Part shown: piece after piece, positions 28,253 to 38,277 of the stretch
How the letters are laid out: the number at the start of each line of letters is the position of its first letter
Position numbering within the stretch: position 1 is the first letter of the stretch
Made by a program: the position numbers and the translations under genes
Notes under the pieces: generated by a model
Told to the model about the DNA's origin: nothing
Database searches by the model: none
Seen by the model: only the letters and a program-made list of their open reading frames with translations
Assembly (NCBI RefSeq): GCF_000187245.1
Contig: NC_027865.1
Coordinates: 434,001 to 498,000 of the forward strand
Direction: 5' to 3'
DNA from: Ogataea parapolymorpha DL-1
Taxonomy: Eukaryota > Ascomycota > Pichiomycetes > Pichiales > Pichiaceae
DNA length: 64,000 bases

Positions 28253-29017
28253 ATGCTATCGGTCTTCAGATCCAAAGGCTTTGACGCCACCAAATTCGAA
28301 AAAAGTCTCAAAAATCTGTCCAACAAAATCCTCAGCAAGGAGAAAGCACTTCACCGCTACAGAAACAACAAACCGCACTACCAACGGGTCGCCGTTCTCT
28401 ACTTGTTTGCCATATACTCCAGTTACGCATTTTACCTGTACCTGTCCGCAGAGAGGCTTTCTAGAGGCCAATGGGTGCATCTTGCTTTTCCTCCAGCACT
28501 GATAGTTCTAGTCTACATTGTAATTGGCCGCTTCTACAACTACCTCATAATCAACACCGAGCGCAAATTGGAAACACTCAAGGAACAGCATCAAGAAAAA
28601 ATCGCAGAACTTAAGGAAAAAACAAATTTTGACAAAACACACGAATTGCTCAGCAGGTTCTCGAACGGCGAGGACCTGAAGGAGCTGGAGACCCAGGCAC
28701 AGGAGATCAATAGACAGAAACAAGAGTATTTGCAGTTAATCAAGGACGGAAAGGCCCCCAGTCTTGACTCTGCTTCCAAGGACACCAAAACGTTTTACGA
28801 CCAGTTTTTCAACCTACTGCTCGGCAGCGACGAGCTGGGCCCGGATATGCGGTACGCACTCATTTGCAAGTCATGTCTGCAGCACAACGGCCTCGCTCCC
28901 AAGGGAGTGGAGGCAGCACAGGTGAAATACGTGTGTCCCAAGTGCGGCACGCTGAACGGCGAAGAGTCGGCGCAGGACACAGAGAACCATACAGAAATAG
29001 TAGACAAGACTACCTAA
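28253..29017 (+). CDS. LNP1: Lunapark ER-junction protein
   Basis: The 254-residue protein has two membrane segments at about residues 47-66 and 77-100, a coiled region at about 104-165, and a zinc finger with Cys205, Cys208, Cys228 and Cys231 (CKSC ... CPKC). This is the lunapark layout. Lunapark proteins stabilise three-way junctions of the ER network and counteract Sey1/atlastin. The protein is shorter in the N-terminal and C-terminal tails than metazoan forms, but like yeast Lnp1. Confidence 0.92.
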   Translation: MLSVFRSKGFDATKFEKSLKNLSNKILSKEKALHRYRNNKPHYQRVAVLYLFAIYSSYAFYLYLSAERLSRGQWVHLAFPPALIVLVYIVIGRFYNYLIINTERKLETLKEQHQEKIAELKEKTNFDKTHELLSRFSNGEDLKELETQAQEINRQKQEYLQLIKDGKAPSLDSASKDTKTFYDQFFNLLLGSDELGPDMRYALICKSCLQHNGLAPKGVEAAQVKYVCPKCGTLNGEESAQDTENHTEIVDKTT

Positions 29018-29039
29018 TTTAATCAGATACCCATTCTAT

Positions 29040-29594
29040 TTAAGAAGTAAGAGACATAATGGCATTGACCATGTCTCCGTTGTGCTCTTTCAGGGCCTTC
29101 ACAGCCTTGGCTCTGGAAACGTTGGTTTGCTCAACAATGATCTCGATATCGCCCGAGTCCAGACCGGTCTCGTCGACTTCCTCGTCGTCGTCCTCCGCAG
29201 GAGCAGACTTGTCGGCCAATGAGGCAGCCTGCAGGTCTGCGGTGATGGACTCTGGGTCCTTTGGAGCGTCTCCTTCCTTAACGGCAGCAGCGGCCTGTTG
29301 GGCAGCCTCCTGAGCAGCAGCAGCCTCGGCGTATCTCTTGTTCAGGTCCTCAACCTTGGCCTCTCCGAACACGACGTACGAGCCGGCGACGGATCTGTAC
29401 ACTTCTGGGTTGTCAATGGCCAGAATAAAGTTGCCCTTCTTTCTGAAGGTGACTCTGGTGATGCCCTTGACCTGCTTCAGACCCAGCTTCAGGATCATTT
29501 GTCTGGCCTTTTTCTCGTTCTTGGACAGGACGTGGACCTCAGCTCCGTCTGGGATTTGTTCTTCGACGATTTCCTCAATTTTCTCAGATGCCAT
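29040..29594 (-). CDS. EGD2: Nascent polypeptide-associated complex alpha subunit
   Basis: The 184-residue protein has a NAC domain at about residues 17-82 (LSKNEKKARQMILKLGLKQ, ITRVTFRKKGNFILAIDNPEVY). After an Ala/Glu-rich linker comes a UBA domain in the last 40 residues (VEQTNVSRAKAVKALKEHNGDMVNAIMSL). This is the standard alpha-NAC layout. It binds nascent chains at the ribosome exit as a dimer with Egd1. It is convergent with LNP1 with about 20 bases between stops. Confidence 0.95.
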   Translation of the reverse strand: MASEKIEEIVEEQIPDGAEVHVLSKNEKKARQMILKLGLKQVKGITRVTFRKKGNFILAIDNPEVYRSVAGSYVVFGEAKVEDLNKRYAEAAAAQEAAQQAAAAVKEGDAPKDPESITADLQAASLADKSAPAEDDDEEVDETGLDSGDIEIIVEQTNVSRAKAVKALKEHNGDMVNAIMSLTS

Positions 29595-30123
29595 TTTGTT
29601 GCTTGACTTATGGATAATTTGGAGAATTTTTCAACGTCGAAGAAAAGTTGGTATGGTTATGAGCGCGACAGTGTTTTTTTGGCGAGGCCCTTCACCGGAC
29701 TGCGGCAAGATTTCTCGTGTGCGGGGGCAGAGAATCCGTGCGGATCTCTACTCAATGGCTTGCTTGGCCTTCCAGTACAGTTCCCCCACGCTCTCCTGCT
29801 TTTTCCCTGCTTTCTAGTCAACCGTCTACCGAGACTACCCTGGGCCTCCATATGTTTACATAAGCACGAACCACAAAAAAATTCAACTGTTACACAAACA
29901 GATAACCCCTTATTCTCTTTCGCCCCCATAGCCAGCAAAGACCGCAGCCCGTTCGGTTATTGCAGACAGCTTACAGTTTGCATCAAAAACCCGAAAACGT
30001 GATCCATTCGCATGATATCAGATAATCTATTCTCTCGGAATTGAAAGTTAAATTACGGAGCACAAATAATTAATCAGCTTAATACCAGCTCTCGTTGCTA
30101 CAACCTACCCGCTAATTTTACAA
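29595..30123. other. Divergent promoter region, EGD2 / flippase gene
   Basis: This 529-base gap lies between two divergent starts and should hold both promoters. It contains only short, low-quality frames. I see no RNA gene, repeat or named element. Confidence 0.4.
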
Positions 30124-33100
30124 ATGAGTGCCAAAGTGGACAAAAAACACTGGTGGCAATGGCGATACGGCCGGAAGTACGAACTGCGCTCTGAGCAACG
30201 ACGTATCTTCGTCAACCTTCCGCTTCCGGAAGACATGGTTGATCCCGATACTCAGCTTCCGAGGACAAAATACCCTAGAAACAAGATTCGGACCACCAAG
30301 TACACGCCGCTGTCGTTCCTTCCGAAGAACATCTTTTTCCAGTTTACCAACATCGCCAACTCCTACTTCCTGTTTATTATCATTTTGGGAGCTTTCCAGA
30401 TATTTGGAGTGCAAAATCCCGGGATGCAGGCTGTGCCGCTCATTGTGATTGTCGTTCTGACGGCCATCAAGGACGCGTTTGAGGACTACAGAAGAGGTGC
30501 GTCCGACATGGAGCTCAACAACTCGCGGATCCATTTGCTAATGGGGATGCACAACCCGAACGTTGCTGTGGACCATGTTGGGCCTTGGCGACGGTTCAAA
30601 AAAGCGTGCACAAGAGCAACCAACTCCATTTTTTACCTGATATCGGGCCAGTCCAAGAAGCGTGCACGGATGAATGCCCTCTTGACGAGCGATCTAGAAC
30701 GCGTGGTCACCGTCGGCTCGTCGGTGCCAAATACCCCCAGACAGTCAATATCCACTTCCAGGTCGAGGCGGGCCAAACTATCCCCGTTTCATCCCAATAC
30801 CGTGTCGAACCCCAACATCACTCCAACCATGACGCACAGGTTCCAAAACAATTTCTGGAAAAACATCTCTGTCGGCGATATCATTAGAGTGAGAAACAAC
30901 GAAGAAGTGCCTGCGGACGGCATTTTGCTATCTACAAGTGATGAGTTTGGAGAGTGCTACATCGAAACAAAGAACTTGGACGGAGAAACCAACCTCAAGA
31001 CTAAACACTCTCTGCTCTGCGGTGTCGGCCTAAAACACGCTGCCGATTTCGAAAGAGTGCAGATGGTGGTCGAAACAGAGCCTCCCAACACTAACTTGTA
31101 CAAATTCAGGGGAGTGGTCAAATACACGGCGTACGAGTCGGAAACGGATACCCATGGACACCAGGCCCAGGAGCCAGTGACTTACGATAACGTTCTTTTA
31201 CGAGGATCTACCCTGAGAAATACAAAATGGGCTCTGTGCTGCGTGGTTGCCACCGGAAATGACACCAAAATTATGCTCAACTCGGGCATCACGCCCACCA
31301 AGAAGTCCAAAATGTCCAGCCAGTTGAACCTGTCTGTGATCATCAACTTCATTGTGCTATTTGTCCTGTGTTTTGTTTCTGGTTTGATCAATGGACTGTT
31401 TTACGACAAAAGAAATACTTCGTTTGATTATTTTGAGTACAAGCCGATGGCCGGCTGGAGCTCTGCAGCCAACGGCGTGGTCGCCTTTTTTGTCGCCATC
31501 ATCTTATACCAGACGCTGGTTCCTATTTCCCTCTACATTTCCATCGAGATCATCAAGACCGTACAGGCTTACTTCATCTACGCAGACGTCAGAATGTACT
31601 ATCCGCGCCTGGACTTTCCCTGCACCCCGAAATCGTGGAACATATCCGACGATCTCGGCCAGATAGAGTACATTTTCAGTGACAAGACCGGTACTCTGAC
31701 CCAGAACGTGATGGAGTTCAAAAAATGCACCATCGGGGGCAAGTCGTACGGTCTGGCGTACACGGAAGCCCAGCAGGGGATGGACAAGCGTGCGGGTGTG
31801 AATGTAGTGGAGGAAATTGAGAAGATGCGCAAGATTATCACCCAGGATCGAAAAGACATGATTACGCAGCTGGAAAAAATTGGTAACGACCAGTTCGACG
31901 CCGAAAGACTCACTTTCGTCTCTAGCGAGTTTCTCAAGGACGTCGGTCCGTTTGCCGACAAGTCGCGCAAGAGAGCAAACGAGAATTTCATGCTTGTTCT
32001 CGCGTTGTGTCATACGGTGATCACCGAAAAGGGTGAGGACGGGTACCTGGAGTTCAAGGCTGAGTCTCCTGACGAGGCTGCGTTGGTGGCTGTTGCCAGA
32101 GACTTGGGCATTGTTTTCCGGGACCGTACCAGGAAGGGTCCTATTGTGACGATGTACAATTCGAACCAGCCGTTGGAATACGAGCTTTTAGAGGTCATTC
32201 CGTTCAATTCCACCAGAAAAAGAATGTCGGTGGTTTTGCGCACTCCAGAAGGCCGTATCATGCTTTATTCCAAGGGTGCTGATAACGTCATCTATGAGAG
32301 ACTGGATCCAAAGGCCGATCAGGAAATGCTCAGCAAAACAGCCATACATTTGAGCGAGTATGCACAAGAAGGTCTAAGAACGCTGTGTATTGCGGAAAAA
32401 GAGATCAGCGAAAAGGACTTCAACGAATGGCATTCAAAATACAAAGAGGCCAGTGTGTCGATCGAAGCTGATAGAGAAGAGCGGATGGAGGCCCTTGCGG
32501 ACGAGCTCGAGAAGGGGCTCACTCTGCTGGGAGGAACGGCCATCGAAGACCGTTTGCAAGACGGTGTGCCGGACTCGATCTCGACACTCTCGAAGGCAGG
32601 AATCAAGCTGTGGGTGCTCACTGGTGACAAGGTGGAGACGGCAATTAATATCGGATTCTCGTGCAACTTGCTGGACAACGACATGGAGCTGCTGGTCATC
32701 AAGGCCAGCGAGGGAGGATCCGAGAAGGAAGGAGCATCGGCGTTGGTGCCACGTTATTTGTCGGAGAAATTTGGCATGGAGGGCACGAAGAAAGATCTTG
32801 CGCTTGCCAGAAAAGACCATTCTCCTCCTAGTGGCGACTACGCGATCATAGTTGACGGTGCCTCGTTGGAGGAAATTCTGGAAGATCCCGATTTAAAGCT
32901 AAAGTTTCTTCTTCTCTGCAAACAATGCCGTTCTGTTCTCTGTTGCAGAGTGTCTCCTGCTCAGAAAGCGCAGGTTGTCCTGATGGTCAAGAATACGCTG
33001 AAAGTGATGGCTCTGGCGATTGGTGACGGGGCCAACGACGTGGCCATGATCCAGGCCGCGAACGTTGGAGTCGGCATCGCCGGAGAGGAGGGTCGTCAGG

Positions 33101-34254
33101 CCGTCATGTCCAGCGACTACGCCATTGGCCAGTTCCGGTTCCTCGTCAGACTACTGATTGTGCACGGACGCTGGTCTTACAAGAGACTCGGAGAAATGAT
33201 CACATGCTTTTTCTATAAGAACGTCAACTTCGTGATGGCTCTCTTCTGGTACGGCATCTTCAACAACTTCGATGGCTCGTACCTGTACGAGTACACGTAT
33301 CTGATGTTTTTCAACCTGGCATTCACGTCTCTTCCCGTCATTTTCCTGGGAATTTTGGACCAGGACGTTCCTGCGCATGTGTCGCTGCTGAATCCGGAAT
33401 TGTATCGTACGGGGATCCTTGGAACAGAGTGGTCGCCGTTCCGGTTCCTGTATTACATGGCGGACGGTCTTTTCCAGTCGTTTATCGCCTTCTTCTTCCC
33501 TTGGTTTCTGTTCCGCTCCGCCGCTTTCGTCAACCAGGAAGGACTGAACGTTGACCATCGATTCTGGGTGGGTGTTTTCTGCGCGCACATTTCTGTGGCC
33601 GCGTGCGACCTGTACGTGCTGCTTATGCAAAAACGATGGGATTGGCTGTCTGTGCTGATCGTGGGCCTTTCGATTCTGTTCATCTTTTTCTGGACAGGAA
33701 TCTGGACCTCGTCGCTTGCCTCGCAGGAGTTCTACAAAGCTGCCTCCAATTGCTATGGCACGGTGGCCTTCTGGTGCACGTTCTTTGTCGGCGTCCTGTT
33801 GTCAGTGCTGCCGCGTCTCACCTACGAGATATTCAATAGACTCTACAGACCAAAGGACATAGACATCATCAGAGAACGCGTGGCCATGGGCGCCTACAAA
33901 AGCTACTCGGAAGACTACGACCCAACAGACGTCACGACGAACAAGCCGTCGTCGGAATCGGCCTCTGGCACGTCTCAGTCCGACGACATACTCACCGACG
34001 AAAAGAAGGAGATCGAGGCAGACGAGTCGTTGGCCACGCGGCCAAGAAGAAACACGATCAAAAAGATGATCGGTAAGCTCACGCCGGGCTACAAGTCGCC
34101 GCTCGAAACTCTTAGACAGAGCATGGTCGTGTCGGGCCAGGCGTCGCACAGATCGTCGTCACAGATGATCCGCACCAGCCACGAGCTTGCGGGTATCACG
34201 TCCCCAGAGACTCTCATGAGACTGCACACGAGAAACAGTCAGCTCTCCAGATAA
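30124..34254 (+). CDS. DNF1: P4-ATPase phospholipid flippase, DNF1/DNF2 type
   Basis: The 1376-residue protein has the P4-ATPase layout: N-terminal cytosolic region, NxRTTKYTPLSFLPKNIFFQF, membrane pair, DGETNLK actuator motif, phosphorylation site DKTGTLT starting at Asp520, KGAD nucleotide-binding motif, GDGANDV hinge starting at Gly967, and the remaining membrane segments up to about residue 1240. Dnf1/Dnf2 flip phosphatidylcholine and phosphatidylethanolamine across the plasma membrane with Lem3. The N-terminal wording (GVQNPGMQAVPLIVIVVLTAIKDAFEDYRR) fits DNF1/2 better than Drs2 or Neo1. The C-terminal 130 residues are Ser/Thr-rich and probably regulatory. Confidence 0.9.
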   Translation: MSAKVDKKHWWQWRYGRKYELRSEQRRIFVNLPLPEDMVDPDTQLPRTKYPRNKIRTTKYTPLSFLPKNIFFQFTNIANSYFLFIIILGAFQIFGVQNPGMQAVPLIVIVVLTAIKDAFEDYRRGASDMELNNSRIHLLMGMHNPNVAVDHVGPWRRFKKACTRATNSIFYLISGQSKKRARMNALLTSDLERVVTVGSSVPNTPRQSISTSRSRRAKLSPFHPNTVSNPNITPTMTHRFQNNFWKNISVGDIIRVRNNEEVPADGILLSTSDEFGECYIETKNLDGETNLKTKHSLLCGVGLKHAADFERVQMVVETEPPNTNLYKFRGVVKYTAYESETDTHGHQAQEPVTYDNVLLRGSTLRNTKWALCCVVATGNDTKIMLNSGITPTKKSKMSSQLNLSVIINFIVLFVLCFVSGLINGLFYDKRNTSFDYFEYKPMAGWSSAANGVVAFFVAIILYQTLVPISLYISIEIIKTVQAYFIYADVRMYYPRLDFPCTPKSWNISDDLGQIEYIFSDKTGTLTQNVMEFKKCTIGGKSYGLAYTEAQQGMDKRAGVNVVEEIEKMRKIITQDRKDMITQLEKIGNDQFDAERLTFVSSEFLKDVGPFADKSRKRANENFMLVLALCHTVITEKGEDGYLEFKAESPDEAALVAVARDLGIVFRDRTRKGPIVTMYNSNQPLEYELLEVIPFNSTRKRMSVVLRTPEGRIMLYSKGADNVIYERLDPKADQEMLSKTAIHLSEYAQEGLRTLCIAEKEISEKDFNEWHSKYKEASVSIEADREERMEALADELEKGLTLLGGTAIEDRLQDGVPDSISTLSKAGIKLWVLTGDKVETAINIGFSCNLLDNDMELLVIKASEGGSEKEGASALVPRYLSEKFGMEGTKKDLALARKDHSPPSGDYAIIVDGASLEEILEDPDLKLKFLLLCKQCRSVLCCRVSPAQKAQVVLMVKNTLKVMALAIGDGANDVAMIQAANVGVGIAGEEGRQAVMSSDYAIGQFRFLVRLLIVHGRWSYKRLGEMITCFFYKNVNFVMALFWYGIFNNFDGSYLYEYTYLMFFNLAFTSLPVIFLGILDQDVPAHVSLLNPELYRTGILGTEWSPFRFLYYMADGLFQSFIAFFFPWFLFRSAAFVNQEGLNVDHRFWVGVFCAHISVAACDLYVLLMQKRWDWLSVLIVGLSILFIFFWTGIWTSSLASQEFYKAASNCYGTVAFWCTFFVGVLLSVLPRLTYEIFNRLYRPKDIDIIRERVAMGAYKSYSEDYDPTDVTTNKPSSESASGTSQSDDILTDEKKEIEADESLATRPRRNTIKKMIGKLTPGYKSPLETLRQSMVVSGQASHRSSSQMIRTSHELAGITSPETLMRLHTRNSQLSR

Positions 34255-34326
34255 AACCTCTGGTGCGAGGTGTACTTGTATAGAAAATGTCATTTTATTT
34301 AATTTTTTGATCCAGGAGCGTACGAG

Positions 34327-35691
34327 ATGGCAGATACAAATGCGGATATCCAGCCCGAAACGCAACCGGAGCTCAACTTAGAAAATGTCCTGGGTGACAT
34401 CAAATTTGGATTGTTGTCGCTGTTCAACAACCCTGAATTTTCCGCGCCAATTGCCGTCCTTCTGACCGTCGCAGAGTCGCTTCTCCTCAAGGCCGTGATC
34501 CATTTTGTCCCCTACACCGAGATTGACTACAGCACGTACATGCAACAGATCGACCAAATTGAGGCCGGAGAGCTTGACTACGCCAAAATCAGCGGCGACA
34601 CAGGCCCAATTGTGTATCCCGGCGGACATGTCTACATATACTCGTGGATGAAGTGGTTCACCAACGGGATGGACAACGTGTACGTTGGCCAGCAGATATT
34701 CAGGTATCTATATCTGGCGACATTTGTGCTGACGCTGGTTGCGTATTTCCAGACAAATGTGCGGTTCAAGCCGTACGTGCTCTATTTTCTGTGTCTATCC
34801 AAAAGGTTGCACTCGATTTACGTGCTGCGGCTGTTCAACGACTGCTTTGCCACGTTTCTGATGGTGGCCACGATCGTGGTTCTGCAGCAGGCGGCAGTTT
34901 GGCGGCGCAAGAAGAGCCCTCTAGGCGCGGTGCTCACCTTCTTCAGTGCACAGCTGTTCAGCTCCGCCGTCAGCGTCAAAATGAACGCTCTGCTGTATCT
35001 GCCGGGCTACTTGGTGGTGGTGTACATGATCCTGGGCGAAAACCTGCTGCACACGCTCGCCGTGATCGGTTTCGGGTGTGCAGTGCAGGCAGGCATCAAC
35101 TGGAATTTCCTGGTCGCCTCGGAGTCCACAAGAGCACATTTCCTGCAGAACGCTTTCGACTTCAGCCGTGCTTTCCTGTATCGCTGGACGGTCAACTGGA
35201 AGTTTGTGCCGGAGCCCATTTTCCGCAGCCGCGAGTTCCACACGTCGCTGCTGTTTGCGCACACGGCCGCATTGACGTTTTTCGCGGTGTACAAATGGAC
35301 CAATAAATCTGTCACGGGAAAACCATCCACCAAATTTATCAGAGACGCACTGATTTTTTACAAAAACACCATTGGCCCCGAAAACGTGATACTGTCCCCA
35401 GAAAGCGGCAGATACATTTTCTGGGTGATGGCGACGTCGAACCTGATCGGCGTCCTGTTCGCGCGCTCGCTGCACTACCAGTTCTTGGCCTGGTATATGT
35501 ACTCGCTGCCAATGCTGCTGCAGCTGGGCGGGCTGCCGTGGTACGCACAGACGGCGCTCGTGGTGGTCCACGAGTGGTGCTGGAACGTGTATCCAAGCAC
35601 AGCGGCCAGCTCGGCTACCCTGGTGGCAGTGCTTGCGACAGTCGTTTTGTCGCAGCTCCGGTGTGGCTTCGGCAAACCAAAACAGGAATAA
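34327..35691 (+). CDS. ALG3: Dol-P-Man:Man5GlcNAc2-PP-Dol alpha-1,3-mannosyltransferase
   Basis: The 454-residue multi-membrane ER protein matches the GT58 family. The hallmark lumenal loop is TEIDYSTYMQQIDQIEAGELDY followed by GDTGPIVYPGGHVYIYSW. Later conserved parts are YVLRLFNDCF and LHYQFLAWYMYSLP. It adds the first dolichol-phosphate-dependent mannose in N-glycan precursor assembly on the lumenal side. The length is normal and no defect is seen. It is 72 bases downstream of the flippase gene on the same strand, as separate units. Confidence 0.95.
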   Translation: MADTNADIQPETQPELNLENVLGDIKFGLLSLFNNPEFSAPIAVLLTVAESLLLKAVIHFVPYTEIDYSTYMQQIDQIEAGELDYAKISGDTGPIVYPGGHVYIYSWMKWFTNGMDNVYVGQQIFRYLYLATFVLTLVAYFQTNVRFKPYVLYFLCLSKRLHSIYVLRLFNDCFATFLMVATIVVLQQAAVWRRKKSPLGAVLTFFSAQLFSSAVSVKMNALLYLPGYLVVVYMILGENLLHTLAVIGFGCAVQAGINWNFLVASESTRAHFLQNAFDFSRAFLYRWTVNWKFVPEPIFRSREFHTSLLFAHTAALTFFAVYKWTNKSVTGKPSTKFIRDALIFYKNTIGPENVILSPESGRYIFWVMATSNLIGVLFARSLHYQFLAWYMYSLPMLLQLGGLPWYAQTALVVVHEWCWNVYPSTAASSATLVAVLATVVLSQLRCGFGKPKQE

Positions 35692-36136
35692 TATTTCTCG
35701 CACTACCCTGGCCGCGAATTTCGGTCGGTGCCCGTAATAAACAAATTTCAGGGAAACTGTCAATATTTGCGTGTTACCCGGCCTGTGAGTGTGTCTGGCG
35801 AAGGCTGTTGAACCATTCAAGTAGACAGAAAAATAGCTTTTTTTCCTAGTGGAGGTTGACTTGATTTCCGTGGGTGCTTATTGAAACTAGTGCATACAGC
35901 TCGCAAACTAAGCCACACCTGTCCACGACGACAAAGCGGCGGTGTTAGATTAGAACTCGGTGACACTACTGACAGTACCCGTTTGTTTAACAGGAGATTT
36001 TTAGTGCCAGTTTGTGCAGACCCTAAAACTCCGACTCTGTTCAACAGACCCTTCCCCTTGTGCACCTAGAATTTTCGTGTGCTAATTTGGTCGCCTCTGT
36101 GTCAGGTAGATATCTGGACTTTTCCAGCTGACAAAA
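35692..36136. other. FLO8 upstream region
   Basis: This 445-base region lies between the ALG3 stop and the FLO8 ATG. It probably holds the FLO8 promoter and leader. It contains only short frames. I see no RNA gene or recognised site. Confidence 0.35.
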
Positions 36137-38218
36137 ATGAGCCAGAACGCTACTCCCCAGGCAACAGAAGGCCATATGTCTATGAACGATCAGCAGAGCA
36201 ATTCTTCGTCGGGAACAAACAACACACAGCATCCGTCCTCATCGTCGGTATCGTCTGTGCCCACTGTGTCGGACTCGACGGCCGTCAACTCCAGGGAGTT
36301 GCTCAACGCCTACGTCTACGACTTCATCCTCAAGTCTGGATTCACAGCGACGGCAAGCGCGTTTTTTAAAGAGGCCAACATCCCGGTGATCCACAGCGAG
36401 AAGAGGCCGACAAACTCGCCATCCAGCTCCGCCACGGGCACCTCCGACCTGCCTGCGTCGTTCATGACCATGGACGCCCCGCAAGGCTTTCTGTACGAGT
36501 GGTGGCAGATCTTCTGGGACGTCTTCAACGCCCGCACCCAGCGCGGCGGAACCACGAACGCCACGCAGTAATACCACTACGTGAACCTCAAGCAGAAGCA
36601 GGACCATCTGATGAGCCAGCAGGCCGCCGCCGTGGCAGCTGCCTCCACGGTCATTAACGGCAACAACACCTCGATGACGGGCACGCCGGTGACGTCTGCA
36701 GCTCAGGATATCGGTGTCCTGATGCCCCAGCAGCAACAACAACAGCAGCAGGCGCAAATGGCCCATCCACCGCAGCAGGTTCCGATGGCCCAGCAGCAAC
36801 GGGTCAACGCTCGCATGCAACAGCCCCAGCAGCAGCCCCAGCAACAGCAGGGCCAGAGCATGCCGATGCATCCTCAGGCGGCCGCCCAGGCCCAGATGAA
36901 CACGCTCAGGCAGCAACAGATCGCGCAACAGGCCCAGGCTGCACAGGTGGCAGCGCAGGCCGTTTCGCAGAGAGGGTCCCCGTCGAAACGCCAGAGGATG
37001 GACACTGCTGGTAACGGCAGCGCAACAGAGATCAACCAGACCTCGTCGCCCAACATAGCCATGAGCTCTCAGCAGCAGCAGCAACAGCAACAGCAACACC
37101 CGCCAATGCCAATGCCGCAGGGAATGATGATCCCCAACCAGTTTGGTGTTCCGCAGCAGTACGCCATGTTTGCTGCCGCGCAGGCTGCTCAGCAGGGCCA
37201 GTCGCAGCAGAAGTTTAACCAGTACATGATTCCAAACTTCCAAGGCCAGCCCCAGCAGCAAATGCTGATGCACCAGCAGATGCACCAGCAGTCTGTGCAC
37301 ATGCAGCACGACCAGCAGCATCCTCCCCCTCCTCCGCCAAACGTGCCTCAGCATTCACAGACTTTCTCGAACCCTAATGACTTCTTCCACGAGATGCCCA
37401 AGCAGAACAATCCAGGAGCCGCCAGGGTGAACGATACCGCCATCAAAGACTACGAAAAACAGCTCCGCCTGATGGAGTCGCAGAATCGCAGACGTTTGGA
37501 CGTGCACCGCAACGTGTCGGACTCCAAGGACCCGAACTCCCCTAGCAACGCGCAGTTCACCGAGTATTCGGCCATGCTGAGCCAGATGCCGCCGCAACAC
37601 GCGGCCGCCTCGATTATGCAGCAGAGAGCATCTCCGGCAACAAAGGCGTCTCCAACCACCAAGTCGCCTGCCAACGGGGCAGGCCCACCGGCCAACGGCA
37701 AGCAAAAGAAGGCTCCGCGCAAGGCACGCAAAAATTCGTCCTCTGTTCCTGCCACGCCGTTGACCCCGGCCAACAACCAGCCAACCCCTCAGACAAACAT
37801 TCCTCCTACTCCACAGAACACCACTCCACAGCAAACTCCTCAGTCGTCCACAGTCGCTGCTTCTCAAGTGATGGCTGGCAAAAAAGGAATCAAGCGAAAG
37901 AACAGTATCACCACTCCAACCATTAAGGAGGACGAGCCATTTATCCTATCGAGTACAGCAGGCAAAACCACAAACGGCTCGTCGCTCAACAAGGTCCAAG
38001 GACCCGTTTCTTCGTCTTCGTCGCACATGGGTTCTGATGTTCCAAGTTCTGCCGTCAACGACCAGGCCGCATCGACCTTTTTGCATGACTTCTCCACCGC
38101 CTCTAATGATATCTTCGATTTCGACTCACTTCTCACGGCGGACCAGGAAAATGCTGGCAATTTGGGCCTCACGGAGGTCTTCAACTGGGGAGAATCTGTC
38201 GGAACCGGAGATCTATAG
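36137..38218 (+). pseudogene. FLO8: FLO8 transcription factor with an in-frame TAA at codon 145
   Basis: A frame starts at ATG 36137 and carries a LisH domain at residues about 52-82 (RELLNAYVYDFILKSGFTATASAFFKEANI) and the Flo8 hallmark QGFLYEWWQIFWDVFNARTQRGG. It then meets TAA at 36569-36571. The same frame continues directly after it with YHYVNLKQKQ, matching the residues that follow this block in yeast Flo8. It stays open for 548 more codons to a TAG at 38216-38218, ending in an acidic FNWGES tail like the activation end of Flo8. Without the stop it would be 693 codons. Long polyglutamine tracts lie near 36730 and 37070. Flo8 activates FLO11-type adhesion and invasive growth genes. I treat it as a nonsense allele; readthrough cannot be excluded. 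Confidence 0.85.
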
Positions 38219-38277
38219 AGCGTTTTAGCTTTTGTATCTTTTATTTCACTACCGGTGATGTGTTTACGTACTGTACA

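Noticed and set aside
36490..36580. An intron removing the FLO8 TAA
   Set aside because: No good donor/branch/acceptor combination spans it while keeping the frame, and the excised piece would contain the conserved WWQIFWDVFN residues.
36239..37354. 371-codon minus-strand frame inside FLO8
   Set aside because: Leu/Arg/His-rich shadow of the CAG-repeat polyglutamine coding sequence.
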